Source: an uncultured Eubacteriales bacterium (GTDB lineage Bacteria; Bacillota; Clostridia; Oscillospirales; CAG-272). From it: a stretch of DNA of 27,969 bases. The first letter of the stretch is position 1. Each line of letters starts with the position of its first letter. The stretch spans positions 1 to 27,969 of the forward strand of contig CAKSIP010000022.1 of the NCBI GenBank assembly GCA_934462825.1, written 5' to 3'. Made by a program: the position numbers and the translations under genes. Below, piece by piece: positions 15,454 through 22,692 of this stretch. The notes beneath the pieces were generated by a model, which was given only the letters and a program-made list of their open reading frames with translations, did no database searches and was not told where the DNA came from.

Positions 15454-15792
15454 TCAACCCATTGTTTCGGGCAGCTTTTTTCCACCGAGAAGGTGAAAAT
15501 GAATATGCTTCACGGTTTGACATCCGTCCTCGCCGCAGTTGTTGATGATGCGGTAGCCGTTGGAAAGTCCGGCCGCTTTGGCAATCGTGGGAATCGCCTC
15601 AAAGACGTGCGCCACAAGTGCGCTGTTGCCCGCATGAATCCGATCTGCGCAGCATACGTGTTCCTTGGGCACAATCAGGATATGCACCGGCGCTTGCGGA
15701 TGAATGTCCTTAAACGCATATACGTACTCATCCTCATACACCTTGGCGGAGGGAATCTCTCCGGCGATAATTTTACAAAACAAACAGTCCAT
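15454..15792 (-). CDS. HIT family nucleotide hydrolase (HinT-like)
   Basis: A 112-residue histidine-triad protein; family members hydrolyse nucleoside phosphoramidates and related AMP-linked compounds in the cytoplasm. It has the zinc-type CLFC pair (C3, C6) near the N-terminus, the core KDIHPQAPVHILIVPKEH, and the active-site triad HIHFHLLGG (H96, H98, H100). Two ATGs are available. The one at 15798 abuts the GGAGG with no spacing, while the one at 15792 has six bases, so 15792 is preferred. It is monocistronic with its own consensus promoter. Confidence 0.93.
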   Translation of the reverse strand: MDCLFCKIIAGEIPSAKVYEDEYVYAFKDIHPQAPVHILIVPKEHVCCADRIHAGNSALVAHVFEAIPTIAKAAGLSNGYRIINNCGEDGCQTVKHIHFHLLGGKKLPETMG

Positions 15793-15847
15793 AAGCATCC
15801 TCCTTTAACACAGGTTTTACACAACCCGCTATTTGATTGATGTGTTT

Positions 15848-15876
15848 ATTATAACACGCTTCTTTTTCCATGTCAA
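15848..15876 (-). promoter_or_regulatory. Consensus sigma-A promoter of the HIT gene
   Basis: On the minus strand perfect TTGACA (15871-15876) and TATAAT (15848-15853) are separated by 17 bases. The -10 box lies inside a GTGTT-TATTAT-AACAC inverted repeat (15842-15857), which could be an operator. Confidence 0.9.
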
Positions 15877-15908
15877 CGCCCCTGCGGCGGCAGAAACGAG
15901 GCTTTTTT

Positions 15909-16733
15909 ATGAAAATTATTGATGCTCACACGCACATATATCCGGACGCGCTGGCACCACGTGCCAAAGCGTCTCTGGAAAAATTCTACAACTTCACATG
16001 TCAGGCCACCGGCACCGTGGACAATCTGATCGAAACCTCCAAAGAAGGCGGCGTCAGCGGACTTTTGCTGCTTGGCGTCGCTACCAACGCAAGGCAGATT
16101 CGCCATGTCAACCAAAACCTTGTGGAAGCCATGGACAAAATCCGGGCGGCCGGGCTGGAGGTGGCGGCTTTCGGCGGCATACATCAAGACTGCAAGGACA
16201 TGGCGGCCGAATTGGATTTTATTCGCACCGCCGGACTCTCCGGCGTGAAAATTCACCCTGACATCCAAGGAGTTGATATAGACGATCCCCGCCTTATGGA
16301 GCTGTATTCCCTGATGGAGGGAACGCTCCCGGTTTATTTTCACATGGGCGACGACCGTCCGCAATACCGTTTTTCCGAAGCAAAAAAGCTGATTCATGTT
16401 ATGAAAGAATTTCCCCGCCTGCGCGTGGGCGCGGCGCATTTCGGCGGGTATCGCGCATGGGATCATTTTGAAGCACTCGCAGCGGTGGGCGGCGACAACA
16501 TCATGTTTGATTCCTCCAGCTCCCTTTGGCTTCTCTCCCCCGAAGAAGCCACGAAGATCATTCACGCCCTCGGCTCCGAACGAATTATGTTCGGAACCGA
16601 TTACCCCGTGCTGACGGCCAAAAAAGAGCTGGCTCTTTTTTCACGCCTGCGCCTGACCTCCCAAGAACAGGAAGATATTTTGTACAACAACGCCAAGCGC
16701 TTTGTTCCCTTCCTCCGAGGGCTTTCCCAATGA
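15909..16733 (+). CDS. Amidohydrolase family protein (amidohydro_2, COG2159-like)
   Basis: A 274-residue metal-dependent hydrolase or decarboxylase with a TIM-barrel fold. Visible metal and active-site residues are the HxH of DAHTHIYPD (H7, H9), H116 in VKIHPD, H145 in VYFHMGD, H177 in AAHFGGYRAWDHFEAL and D231 in MFGTDYPV. The substrate is unknown. The ATG at 15909 is selected because CGAGG lies seven bases upstream; the longer frame back to 15870 would run across the HIT promoter. I find no convincing plus-strand promoter in the short gap, so the expression signal is unresolved. The stop overlaps the start of the FkbM gene (ATGA). Confidence 0.85.
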   Translation: MKIIDAHTHIYPDALAPRAKASLEKFYNFTCQATGTVDNLIETSKEGGVSGLLLLGVATNARQIRHVNQNLVEAMDKIRAAGLEVAAFGGIHQDCKDMAAELDFIRTAGLSGVKIHPDIQGVDIDDPRLMELYSLMEGTLPVYFHMGDDRPQYRFSEAKKLIHVMKEFPRLRVGAAHFGGYRAWDHFEALAAVGGDNIMFDSSSSLWLLSPEEATKIIHALGSERIMFGTDYPVLTAKKELALFSRLRLTSQEQEDILYNNAKRFVPFLRGLSQ

Positions 16734-17824
16734 CGCCGGCTCAGATACGCCCGCTGTGGCCCTATCTTGCCTCGACGGACAAGCCGATTGTTCTATACGG
16801 CATGGGAAACGGCGCCGACAAAATTCTTGCCGTCTGTGAACGCTTCGGGGTAGCGATTGCGGACTTTTTTGCCAGCGATGATTTTGTCCGCGGGCATACG
16901 TTTCACGGAAAGCGCGTGCTTTCCTATTCCGAGATCCGGGAAAAATACGGAACCGGACGCTTCATTGTTCTTCTTTCCTTTGCCTCCTTTCGCCCGGACG
17001 TTCTGGCCAATATTCAACGCATTGCCGCCGAAACCGAGCTGTACGCCCCGGATGTTCCCGTCTGCGGAGAAAATCTCTTTGACAGTGCTTTTGCGGCCGC
17101 TCACGCCGAAGAAATCGCCGAGGCGCGTTCTCTTTTGGCGGATGCAGCCTCCCAAAAAGTCTATGATCTTCTCCTTTGCTACAAGCTCTCCGGTCAAATC
17201 CGCTTTCTTTCGGAAGCCGACAGCGAGCCGGACGAGGTTTATAGCCCCCTTCTCCGTGCGGAACGGTTTACCCGCATAGCGGATCTCGGTGCATACAACG
17301 GAGACACGATACGACAGATTGCGGCTTATGCGCCGCATTTGAAGGACTGCTATGCGATGGAGCCGGATGGGCGGAACTATCGCAAGCTCTGCGAATACCG
17401 GGACAGCGAATCCCGCTTCGCGGTACATCCTTTTAACACAGCGGCCTGGTCGGAGACGGCCACCCTCTCCTTCAGCAAAGAGGGCAACCGAAATTCCGGC
17501 ATCGGAAATGTCAATGCCAAGACCGCCAAAACCGTCACGGTGCAAGCCGATTCCTTGGACAATCTGCTCGCGCAAAACGGTGTCGAAGCGCTGGACTACA
17601 TCAAGTTTGATATTGAGGGCGCCGAGCGGGAAGCGATTTTCGGATGCCGGGCAACCATAGCGCAGTGTTCCCCTCAGCTTCTGATTTCGGCTTATCATCG
17701 AAGCGAAGACCTCTTTTCTCTGCCGCTTTTGGTTCACCGTCTCTTTCCCGACTACAAGCTCTATCTTCGCAAATTTCGATACATTCCCGCCTGGGATGTC
17801 AATCTGTTGGCCATCAAGCCATAA
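16730..17824 (+). CDS. FkbM family methyltransferase with N-terminal Rossmann-like domain
   Basis: A 364-residue SAM-dependent O-methyltransferase. The C-terminal FkbM domain is clear from IADLGAYNGDTIRQ (183-196), MEPDG (210-214), YIKFDIEGAERE (290-301) and SAYHRSEDLFSLP (320-332). An N-terminal module (about 1-110) begins with IVLYGMGNGADKIL (20-33), a nucleotide- or sugar-binding style glycine loop, and contains FFASDDFVRG (47-56). Such fusions often act on sugars or glycans; that role is inferred. The start codon overlaps the amidohydrolase stop by four bases with GAGGG nine bases upstream, so the pair is translationally coupled. Confidence 0.85.
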   Translation: MTPAQIRPLWPYLASTDKPIVLYGMGNGADKILAVCERFGVAIADFFASDDFVRGHTFHGKRVLSYSEIREKYGTGRFIVLLSFASFRPDVLANIQRIAAETELYAPDVPVCGENLFDSAFAAAHAEEIAEARSLLADAASQKVYDLLLCYKLSGQIRFLSEADSEPDEVYSPLLRAERFTRIADLGAYNGDTIRQIAAYAPHLKDCYAMEPDGRNYRKLCEYRDSESRFAVHPFNTAAWSETATLSFSKEGNRNSGIGNVNAKTAKTVTVQADSLDNLLAQNGVEALDYIKFDIEGAEREAIFGCRATIAQCSPQLLISAYHRSEDLFSLPLLVHRLFPDYKLYLRKFRYIPAWDVNLLAIKP

Positions 17825-17893
17825 AAAGTAAAATACGATAAGGCGCCGAATCGAAAAAATTTTGAAAAATTTACATATAAGCGCAGATTCCGT

Positions 17894-17922
17894 TTGCAAA
17901 TTCCCAATATCTATGATATAAT
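17894..17922 (+). promoter_or_regulatory. Sigma-A promoter of the asd-plsY operon
   Basis: TTGCAA (17894-17899) and TATAAT (17917-17922) are separated by 17 bases. The leader to the asd ATG is about 40 bases. Confidence 0.85.
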
Positions 17923-17967
17923 ACATAGTATCTTTACACTTTCAAAGAAAGGCATGGTATCAACCCT

Positions 17968-19068
17968 ATGAACTACACAGTTAAACCTATCGCAAACAAA
18001 AAGAAAGTCGGTGTGGTAGGTGCCACCGGCATGGTCGGTCAGCGTTTTCTGACTTTACTTGAAAATCACCCTTATTTTGAAGTAACCGCATTGGCCGCCT
18101 CTGCAAGCTCTGCCGGAAAAACTTATGAAGAAGCGGTCGGCGACCGTTGGAAATTGGATGTTCCCATGCCCGATTGTTATAAAAATCTCATTGTCATCCA
18201 TGCGGACAACGTGGAGAAAATGGCTTCCCTCTGTGATTTTGTCTTTTGCGCGGTCAACATGAAAAAAGAAGAAATCAAGGCGCTGGAAGAAAAATATGCC
18301 AAAGCGGAGCTTCCCGTTGTTTCCAACAACTCCGCTCATCGCGGCACGCCCGATGTCCCTATGGTTATCCCGGAAATCAACGCCGATCATTTTGACATCC
18401 TGGCGGATCAGAAAAAACGATTGGGCACGAAGCGCGGCTTTATTGCCGTCAAGCCCAACTGCTCCATTCAAAGCTATGTTCCCATGCTCACCCCTCTGCT
18501 GTGCTTTGAGCCTACCGAAGTCGTCGCCACCACATATCAGGCAATTTCCGGTGCCGGAAAGACCTTCCGCGAATGGCCCGAAATGATTGACAATGTGATT
18601 CCCTTTATCGGCGGCGAGGAAGAAAAAAGCGAGCAGGAGCCTCTTAAAATTTGGGGACATATTGAAAACGGCGCAATTGTCAAAGCCGCCGCGCCGATTA
18701 TCACAACGCAATGTATTCGCGTTCCCGTTACCAACGGTCACACTGCGGCTGTTTTTGTAAAATTCAAAAACAAGCCCACCAAGGAAGCCATTCTTGAGGC
18801 ATGGGATCGTTTTGAAGGTCTGCCGCAAAAGTTGCAGCTTCCCAACGCGCCTGAAAAATTCGTCACGTATTTTGAGCAAGACAATCGTCCGCAGGCCGCC
18901 CTGGATCGCAACATTTACGGCGGCATGGGCGTATGCGCCGGTCGGTTGCGCGAAGACGTACTATACGATTACAAGTTCGTCGGACTTTCCCACAACACGC
19001 TTCGCGGCGCGGCCGGAGGCGCACTTCTCAACGCAGAGCTGCTTTTCCGTCTTGGCTATCTCGATTGA
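17968..19068 (+). CDS. asd: Aspartate-semialdehyde dehydrogenase
   Basis: Reduces L-aspartyl 4-phosphate to aspartate semialdehyde with NADPH, the step after aspartokinase. The 366-residue protein has the nucleotide loop VGVVGATGMVGQRF (14-27), the catalytic cysteine C165 in VKPNCSIQ and the catalytic histidine H258 in VTNGHTAAV. Length and the KPNCSIQ and QAISGAGK segments resemble the longer archaeal/fungal-type branch. The ribosome-binding site is unusual: GAAAGG lies 15 bases before the ATG. A tiny frame ATG-GTA-TCA-ACC-CTA-TGA starts in between at 17954 and ends overlapping the asd ATG. The gene heads a probable operon with plsY. Confidence 0.95.
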   Translation: MNYTVKPIANKKKVGVVGATGMVGQRFLTLLENHPYFEVTALAASASSAGKTYEEAVGDRWKLDVPMPDCYKNLIVIHADNVEKMASLCDFVFCAVNMKKEEIKALEEKYAKAELPVVSNNSAHRGTPDVPMVIPEINADHFDILADQKKRLGTKRGFIAVKPNCSIQSYVPMLTPLLCFEPTEVVATTYQAISGAGKTFREWPEMIDNVIPFIGGEEEKSEQEPLKIWGHIENGAIVKAAAPIITTQCIRVPVTNGHTAAVFVKFKNKPTKEAILEAWDRFEGLPQKLQLPNAPEKFVTYFEQDNRPQAALDRNIYGGMGVCAGRLREDVLYDYKFVGLSHNTLRGAAGGALLNAELLFRLGYLD

Positions 19069-19151
19069 GGCTTCCAAGGCTTTGACGGATTTTCGTCTTT
19101 CGGACGGTCATCGCCGCCCTATGTCAAATTTTGGAGAAAGGATTTGCCATT

Positions 19152-20015
19152 ATGTCATTCAGTGAATTTTTGAATTACGGGTTTGCCAAGGCCTATTTTT
19201 TGAAAGACGGCGCCGACGAGGTGGTTTTTACCGTTCTGAGAATTGTCGCTACCCTTCTTTGCATCGTGGCGGCGTATTTGATTGGCAGCTGCAATTGTGC
19301 GATCCTGGTATCCCGGAAATACATGAAGGATGATATTCGCAACTACGGCAGCAAAAATGCGGGCAGCACAAACATGCTCCGCACCTATGGAAAAAAGGCG
19401 GCCATTCTCACGTTTGTCGGAGATTTTCTCAAGGCTTTACCCGCTATATTTATTGGTCGCTTGTGCCTGGGCGGAAACGGCGCTTACATTGCGGCGCTGT
19501 TCTGCGTCATCGGCCATATCTTCCCCCTTTTCTTCAAGGGCAAGGGGGGCAAAGGCGTGGCTACCACAGCGGGTGCTATTTTCTTCTGTGATCCGTTGGT
19601 TTTCCTCGTTCTTTTTGTGGTCTATGCTATCATCGTGATCGGAACCAAATACGTATCTCTCGCCTCGGTCATGTCCATGCTGATTTACCCTTTGATCTTA
19701 AATCGCTTCAAAACCCTTTTTGTTCCCGAAGGCGAAGTCGGATACGGCATTGCCACGCTCAGCGCCTTTGCTATCGCCATCATTGTCATCCTCAAGCACA
19801 CCGAAAATATCAAACGAATATTGAATCATACCGAATCCAAGCTCGTTCTTTTCGGAAAGAACAAAGGGATGCATTCCGTGCAACAGCCTTCGGAGGATGC
19901 CTCGCGCCGTCACCGTGAAGACGATGACGAGCCGGCCGCGCAAAGTCAGCCCTCGGACAGCCAAAAAAGCGTCCCCTCTAAAAAAGAGAGCAAAAGCCAA
20001 CGCAAGCAAGGATAA
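19152..20015 (+). CDS. plsY: Glycerol-3-phosphate acyltransferase PlsY
   Basis: Integral membrane enzyme that acylates glycerol 3-phosphate from acyl-phosphate, the first step of phospholipid synthesis in Firmicutes. The 287-residue protein shows the PlsY loops: AYLIGSCNCAILVSRKY, GSKNAGSTNMLRTYGKKAA followed by FVGDFLKALPA, and IGHIFPLFFKGKGGKGVAT, between several membrane segments. It is longer than the usual 200 or so residues because of a hydrophilic tail of about 80 residues rich in Ser, Lys, Glu, Asp and Gln. The ATG at 19152 is used; the in-frame TTG at 19131 lies inside the GGAGAAAGG ribosome-binding site. It follows asd by 83 bases with no terminator seen. Confidence 0.93.
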   Translation: MSFSEFLNYGFAKAYFLKDGADEVVFTVLRIVATLLCIVAAYLIGSCNCAILVSRKYMKDDIRNYGSKNAGSTNMLRTYGKKAAILTFVGDFLKALPAIFIGRLCLGGNGAYIAALFCVIGHIFPLFFKGKGGKGVATTAGAIFFCDPLVFLVLFVVYAIIVIGTKYVSLASVMSMLIYPLILNRFKTLFVPEGEVGYGIATLSAFAIAIIVILKHTENIKRILNHTESKLVLFGKNKGMHSVQQPSEDASRRHREDDDEPAAQSQPSDSQKSVPSKKESKSQRKQG

Positions 20016-20044
20016 AGGATAAAGGATAAAGGATAAAGGATAAA
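20010..20044 (+). repeat. Five tandem GGATAAA heptamers overlapping the plsY stop codon
   Basis: The unit GGATAAA is repeated five times without interruption, followed by the decayed unit GCATAAA. The first copy contains the plsY stop codon TAA. Confidence 0.9.
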
Positions 20045-20054
20045 GCATAAAAGC

Positions 20055-20088
20055 TTTCCCGGCCGGCTTGTCAAAGCTCGCCGGGAAA
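20055..20088. other. Long hairpin between plsY and the methyltransferase gene
   Basis: TTTCCCGGC (20055-20063) pairs with GCCGGGAAA (20080-20088), with an inner GCTT/AAGC stem (20066-20069, 20074-20077). No plus-strand T-run follows, so it may be an mRNA-stabilising or attenuation structure in an otherwise empty 99-base gap. No promoter was found in the gap. Confidence 0.45.
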
Positions 20089-20114
20089 ACCCAAAGCATA
20101 CAGGAAAGGCAAGA

Positions 20115-21290
20115 ATGAACGAGATTGACAACTTCAGCGCCCTGCTCCTTACGACAGCAGAAAAAGGGCAGCTCAAAAAAACCGTTTTTTCCAAGTCTAC
20201 CGACACCCATATTCTGCGCGCCGTTGCAACGGTGCGGATGGTGCGCGGTCAAAACCACCTGCAAATCGAATATTTTACGAAAGATAATAAGGCGCTTCAC
20301 CGAAATCTACCTTTGACGAGCGCCTCTTTTGCTGTCGATTTTGCGGAGGTGGCCAACGCCTTCCGGCAAATCAATCTGATTGCTTTTTGCGGCGAATGTG
20401 AATATCGTTGCTCCAAATCGGGCAACGAAACGATCCTCGGAGAAGCGCAGCTCCGCAACGCCTTGACAAAGTCCAATGCCGCGTCAAAAGAAGCAAATCC
20501 GGTCGGCAACAATCGCATGAAAGACTATATTCTCAAAGGCAATGAGCCGTTTCTGAAGCTTTTGGGCATTTCGGATGAAAACGGTCGCATTCACGACAAA
20601 AAGCAGGCGAAATTTCGCCAGATCAATCGGTTTCTTGAGCATATTCGTGATGTGCTGAAATATTTACCGAAAGAAGAAATCTGCATTTGCGATCTTTGCT
20701 GTGGCAAAAGCTATCTTTCTTTTGCGGTTTATCACTATTTTGCCAACACCCTCGGTTACCGCGTGTACATGACAGGCATTGACCTGAAAGCCGATGTGAT
20801 CGCCTACTGCTCCGACACAGCCAAAGCGCTTGGCTTTGACGGGTTGTCCTTTATTTGCCAAGATATTCTCCAATATGAGACAGATGCTTTGCCGGATCTT
20901 GTCATTTCCCTGCATGCTTGTGACACAGCCACCGATGTGGTTTTGGAAAAAGCCGTTGCATGGCAAACGCCTGTCATTCTTTCTACCCCCTGTTGCCACC
21001 ATGAGCTGAACAAAAAGCTCTGTTGTCCTTCGCTTTCTTTCATCGCAGACTACTCCATGCTTCGGCAAAAATTCTGTGATGCCGCTACGGATGCCATGCG
21101 TCTGAAAATGCTGGAGGCGCACGGCTACACCACGGATGCGCTGGAGCTGATTGATCCCGAGGACACACCCAAAAATATTCTTCTTCGGGGCATACGAAAA
21201 AAGAATCCCTCTGCCGAAACGCTGGCGCGTGCGCAAGCGCTTTATCGGGACATCCGGCAGTTTCTTATGGGAAAGGAGAACCCGCAATGA
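20115..21290 (+). CDS. Class I SAM-dependent methyltransferase (Methyltransf_32-like)
   Basis: A 391-residue protein. The N-terminal third (about 1-140) has no motif I recognise. The C-terminal part carries KFRQINRFLEHI (166-177), the SAM loop ICDLCCGKSYLSFA (191-204), GIDLKADVI (221-229), VISLHACDTATD (263-274) and STPCCHHELNK (290-300). The last two are typical of Methyltransf_32-type enzymes. The substrate is unknown; RNA or protein are both possible. AGGAAAGG precedes the ATG. The stop overlaps the next ATG (ATGA), coupling it to the FolC-like gene. Cysteine pairs at C92/C95 and C293/C294 could bind metal. Confidence 0.8.
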   Translation: MNEIDNFSALLLTTAEKGQLKKTVFSKSTDTHILRAVATVRMVRGQNHLQIEYFTKDNKALHRNLPLTSASFAVDFAEVANAFRQINLIAFCGECEYRCSKSGNETILGEAQLRNALTKSNAASKEANPVGNNRMKDYILKGNEPFLKLLGISDENGRIHDKKQAKFRQINRFLEHIRDVLKYLPKEEICICDLCCGKSYLSFAVYHYFANTLGYRVYMTGIDLKADVIAYCSDTAKALGFDGLSFICQDILQYETDALPDLVISLHACDTATDVVLEKAVAWQTPVILSTPCCHHELNKKLCCPSLSFIADYSMLRQKFCDAATDAMRLKMLEAHGYTTDALELIDPEDTPKNILLRGIRKKNPSAETLARAQALYRDIRQFLMGKENPQ

Positions 21291-22537
21291 CATATCTGAA
21301 TGCCATAAAATATCTTTTGTCCCTGCCGGAAAAAGGCGACGTCCCGGAAGACGCGGCACTTTTGGAACGGATGCGCACGGTGGCAGCCGAGCTTGACCAT
21401 CCCGAGCGGGACACGCTCTACGTCCACATTGCCGGCCAAAGCGGCAAAAACAGCTGTGCGCGGATGCTGAAGTCCGTGCTTACCGCCGCCGGCTATTCGG
21501 TCGGCCATTATGCGCTGACACAGCTTTCCATGGATCCGAAGGACATCCGAACGCGCGTTACCATCGGCCAAACTCTCCTGCCCTACGATGATCTGACCAA
21601 TCAGATCGCCCGGCTTTCGGCCACGTATGCAAGACTGTTTCCGGACGTTTTCCCCTTACGCGAGGAAGTGCTTTTCCTTATCGCGCTCGGCTATTTCAAA
21701 GACAGAAAATGCGACGTCGTTTTGATTGAACGGACGGGGCAACGCAACGATCCCGCCATTTTAACCGATCCGTCCTCGCTGATGCTCTTCACGCCTACGA
21801 AGGAGGACGAGCTGCCCTCTTTGACCGGCCTGCTCCCTCGCGGCGTGCAGGAGGTGGTGTGTGCCCCTCAGCATCGCACGGTGTACGACCGGATTTCCGA
21901 CGCGTGTGCTGAAAACGGTTGTCGATTGACGGTTCCGGTTTATGGGGAGCTTACCATTGATCGAATCCGAATCCTCAAAACGGTCTTTACCTACCGCGGA
22001 ATCCAATATGCCCTGCCCTGCTTTTCCCCTTGCCAAACGGTCAATGCCATTACTGTAATAGAGGCGGCGCAAGCGCTCACGCGCCTCGGCCTGTCCCTAT
22101 CCAAAGAGGCGATTCTGCGGGGGCTGTCCGTCGTTTCGCTTCCGCTGAAATGCGAGGCTCTTTCCGTAGAGCCGACGGTACTGATCGCATGTGTTGATTC
22201 CAACGAAGAAATGGACACCCTTTGCGCCTCGCTTACGCAAATCAAAGAGACGCTGGGCGCGGCCCTAACGGTGTATGCGTCGGAAGCCATGCTTTCGAGG
22301 CAGGAACGGTTGACCGAAATGTTTGCGGCCTACGGTCTTGTCATCGGAGATTTTATCGCGCTGGACAAGGATCGAGTTGCTCTGGCTCGTCAAATTCGGC
22401 AAACCATTGTATCGCCTCGCAAGCAAGGGGTTTTGTCCGTCGATGCCGCCCCAAAGCCTGCAACGCTCTTTTTGGGCGATACGCCCGGCATGCTAAGCAT
22501 CTTTCCTTTGATTCAAAAGTATTTAGTAAGAATATAA
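21287..22537 (+). CDS. Degenerate FolC/Mur-ligase-like protein
   Basis: A 416-residue protein with the length and layout of folylpolyglutamate/dihydrofolate synthase but altered motifs. The P-loop is AGQSGKNS (49-56) instead of AGTNGKGS. The EVGLGGRLDATN segment is ERTGQRNDPA (148-157). The PGRFE motif is PLKCE (286-290). The LLDGAHNPE motif is LIACVDSNEE (299-308), losing the Asp-Gly-Ala-His-Asn core. GK and the final S of the P-loop remain, so nucleotide binding is possible, but normal ligase chemistry is doubtful. The frame is intact, so this is not simple pseudogene decay. It is translationally coupled to the upstream methyltransferase and is last in the operon. Confidence 0.75.
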   Translation: MTYLNAIKYLLSLPEKGDVPEDAALLERMRTVAAELDHPERDTLYVHIAGQSGKNSCARMLKSVLTAAGYSVGHYALTQLSMDPKDIRTRVTIGQTLLPYDDLTNQIARLSATYARLFPDVFPLREEVLFLIALGYFKDRKCDVVLIERTGQRNDPAILTDPSSLMLFTPTKEDELPSLTGLLPRGVQEVVCAPQHRTVYDRISDACAENGCRLTVPVYGELTIDRIRILKTVFTYRGIQYALPCFSPCQTVNAITVIEAAQALTRLGLSLSKEAILRGLSVVSLPLKCEALSVEPTVLIACVDSNEEMDTLCASLTQIKETLGAALTVYASEAMLSRQERLTEMFAAYGLVIGDFIALDKDRVALARQIRQTIVSPRKQGVLSVDAAPKPATLFLGDTPGMLSIFPLIQKYLVRI

Positions 22538-22556
22538 AATATAAAATATAAAACAT
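22535..22556 (+). repeat. ATAAAAT-type tandem heptamers after the FolC-like gene
   Basis: Three near-perfect units of ATAAAAT (ending ATAAAAC) begin at the stop codon of the FolC-like gene. The position and 7-bp period resemble the GGATAAA array after plsY. Confidence 0.7.
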
Positions 22557-22564
22557 ATAATATG

Positions 22565-22620
22565 AGCCGCTTTTTCAGAGCCTTTCTCTCAAAAAGCGCC
22601 GGCGTCATGCCGCAGCGGCT
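22565..22620 (+). other. Candidate three-way-junction RNA structure
   Basis: AGCCGC (22565-22570) pairs with GCGGCT (22615-22620). Inside, TTTTT/AAAAA (22571-22575, 22591-22595) closes an arm with GAG/CTC, and CGGC-GTCAT-GCCG (22600-22612) forms a second arm. It lies just before the long terminator palindrome. It could be the 3' end of the upstream mRNA or a small RNA. Confidence 0.35.
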
Positions 22621-22628
22621 GTAATAAT

Positions 22629-22680
22629 AGCCAAGGGGAGTGTAGAAAACTCAGAACGAGTTTTTACACTCCCCTTGGCT
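22629..22680. terminator. Long palindrome at convergent junction
   Basis: About 20 bp pair (22629-22648 with 22661-22680, one G-U), then a bulged A and three inner pairs around loop AGAAC. It stands between the FolC-like gene (plus) and spoIIIAH (minus), 12 bases from the spoIIIAH stop. Its sequence is the most divergent of the six palindromes, but the A-tract/T-tract inner stem is kept. Confidence 0.85.
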
Positions 22681-22692
22681 GATTTACCGCTA

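Noticed and set aside
15842..15857. Plus-strand promoter for the amidohydrolase using TATTAT near 15847
   Set aside because: No -35 element exists at a workable distance, and the sequence is explained by the minus-strand HIT promoter.
17836..17853. CGAT-AA-GGCGCC-GA-ATCG inverted repeat as terminator of the FkbM gene
   Set aside because: The central GGCGCC leaves too small a loop and there are mismatches; the following run is A-rich rather than T-rich on the plus strand. It stays unassigned.
20010..20044. CRISPR-like array
   Set aside because: The repeats are 7 bp and directly tandem with no spacers, and no cas genes are present.
21287..22537. Straight annotation as active folylpolyglutamate synthase
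   Set aside because: The P-loop, GLGGRLDATN, PGRFE and DGAHNP motifs are all altered, so only fold-level similarity is claimed.
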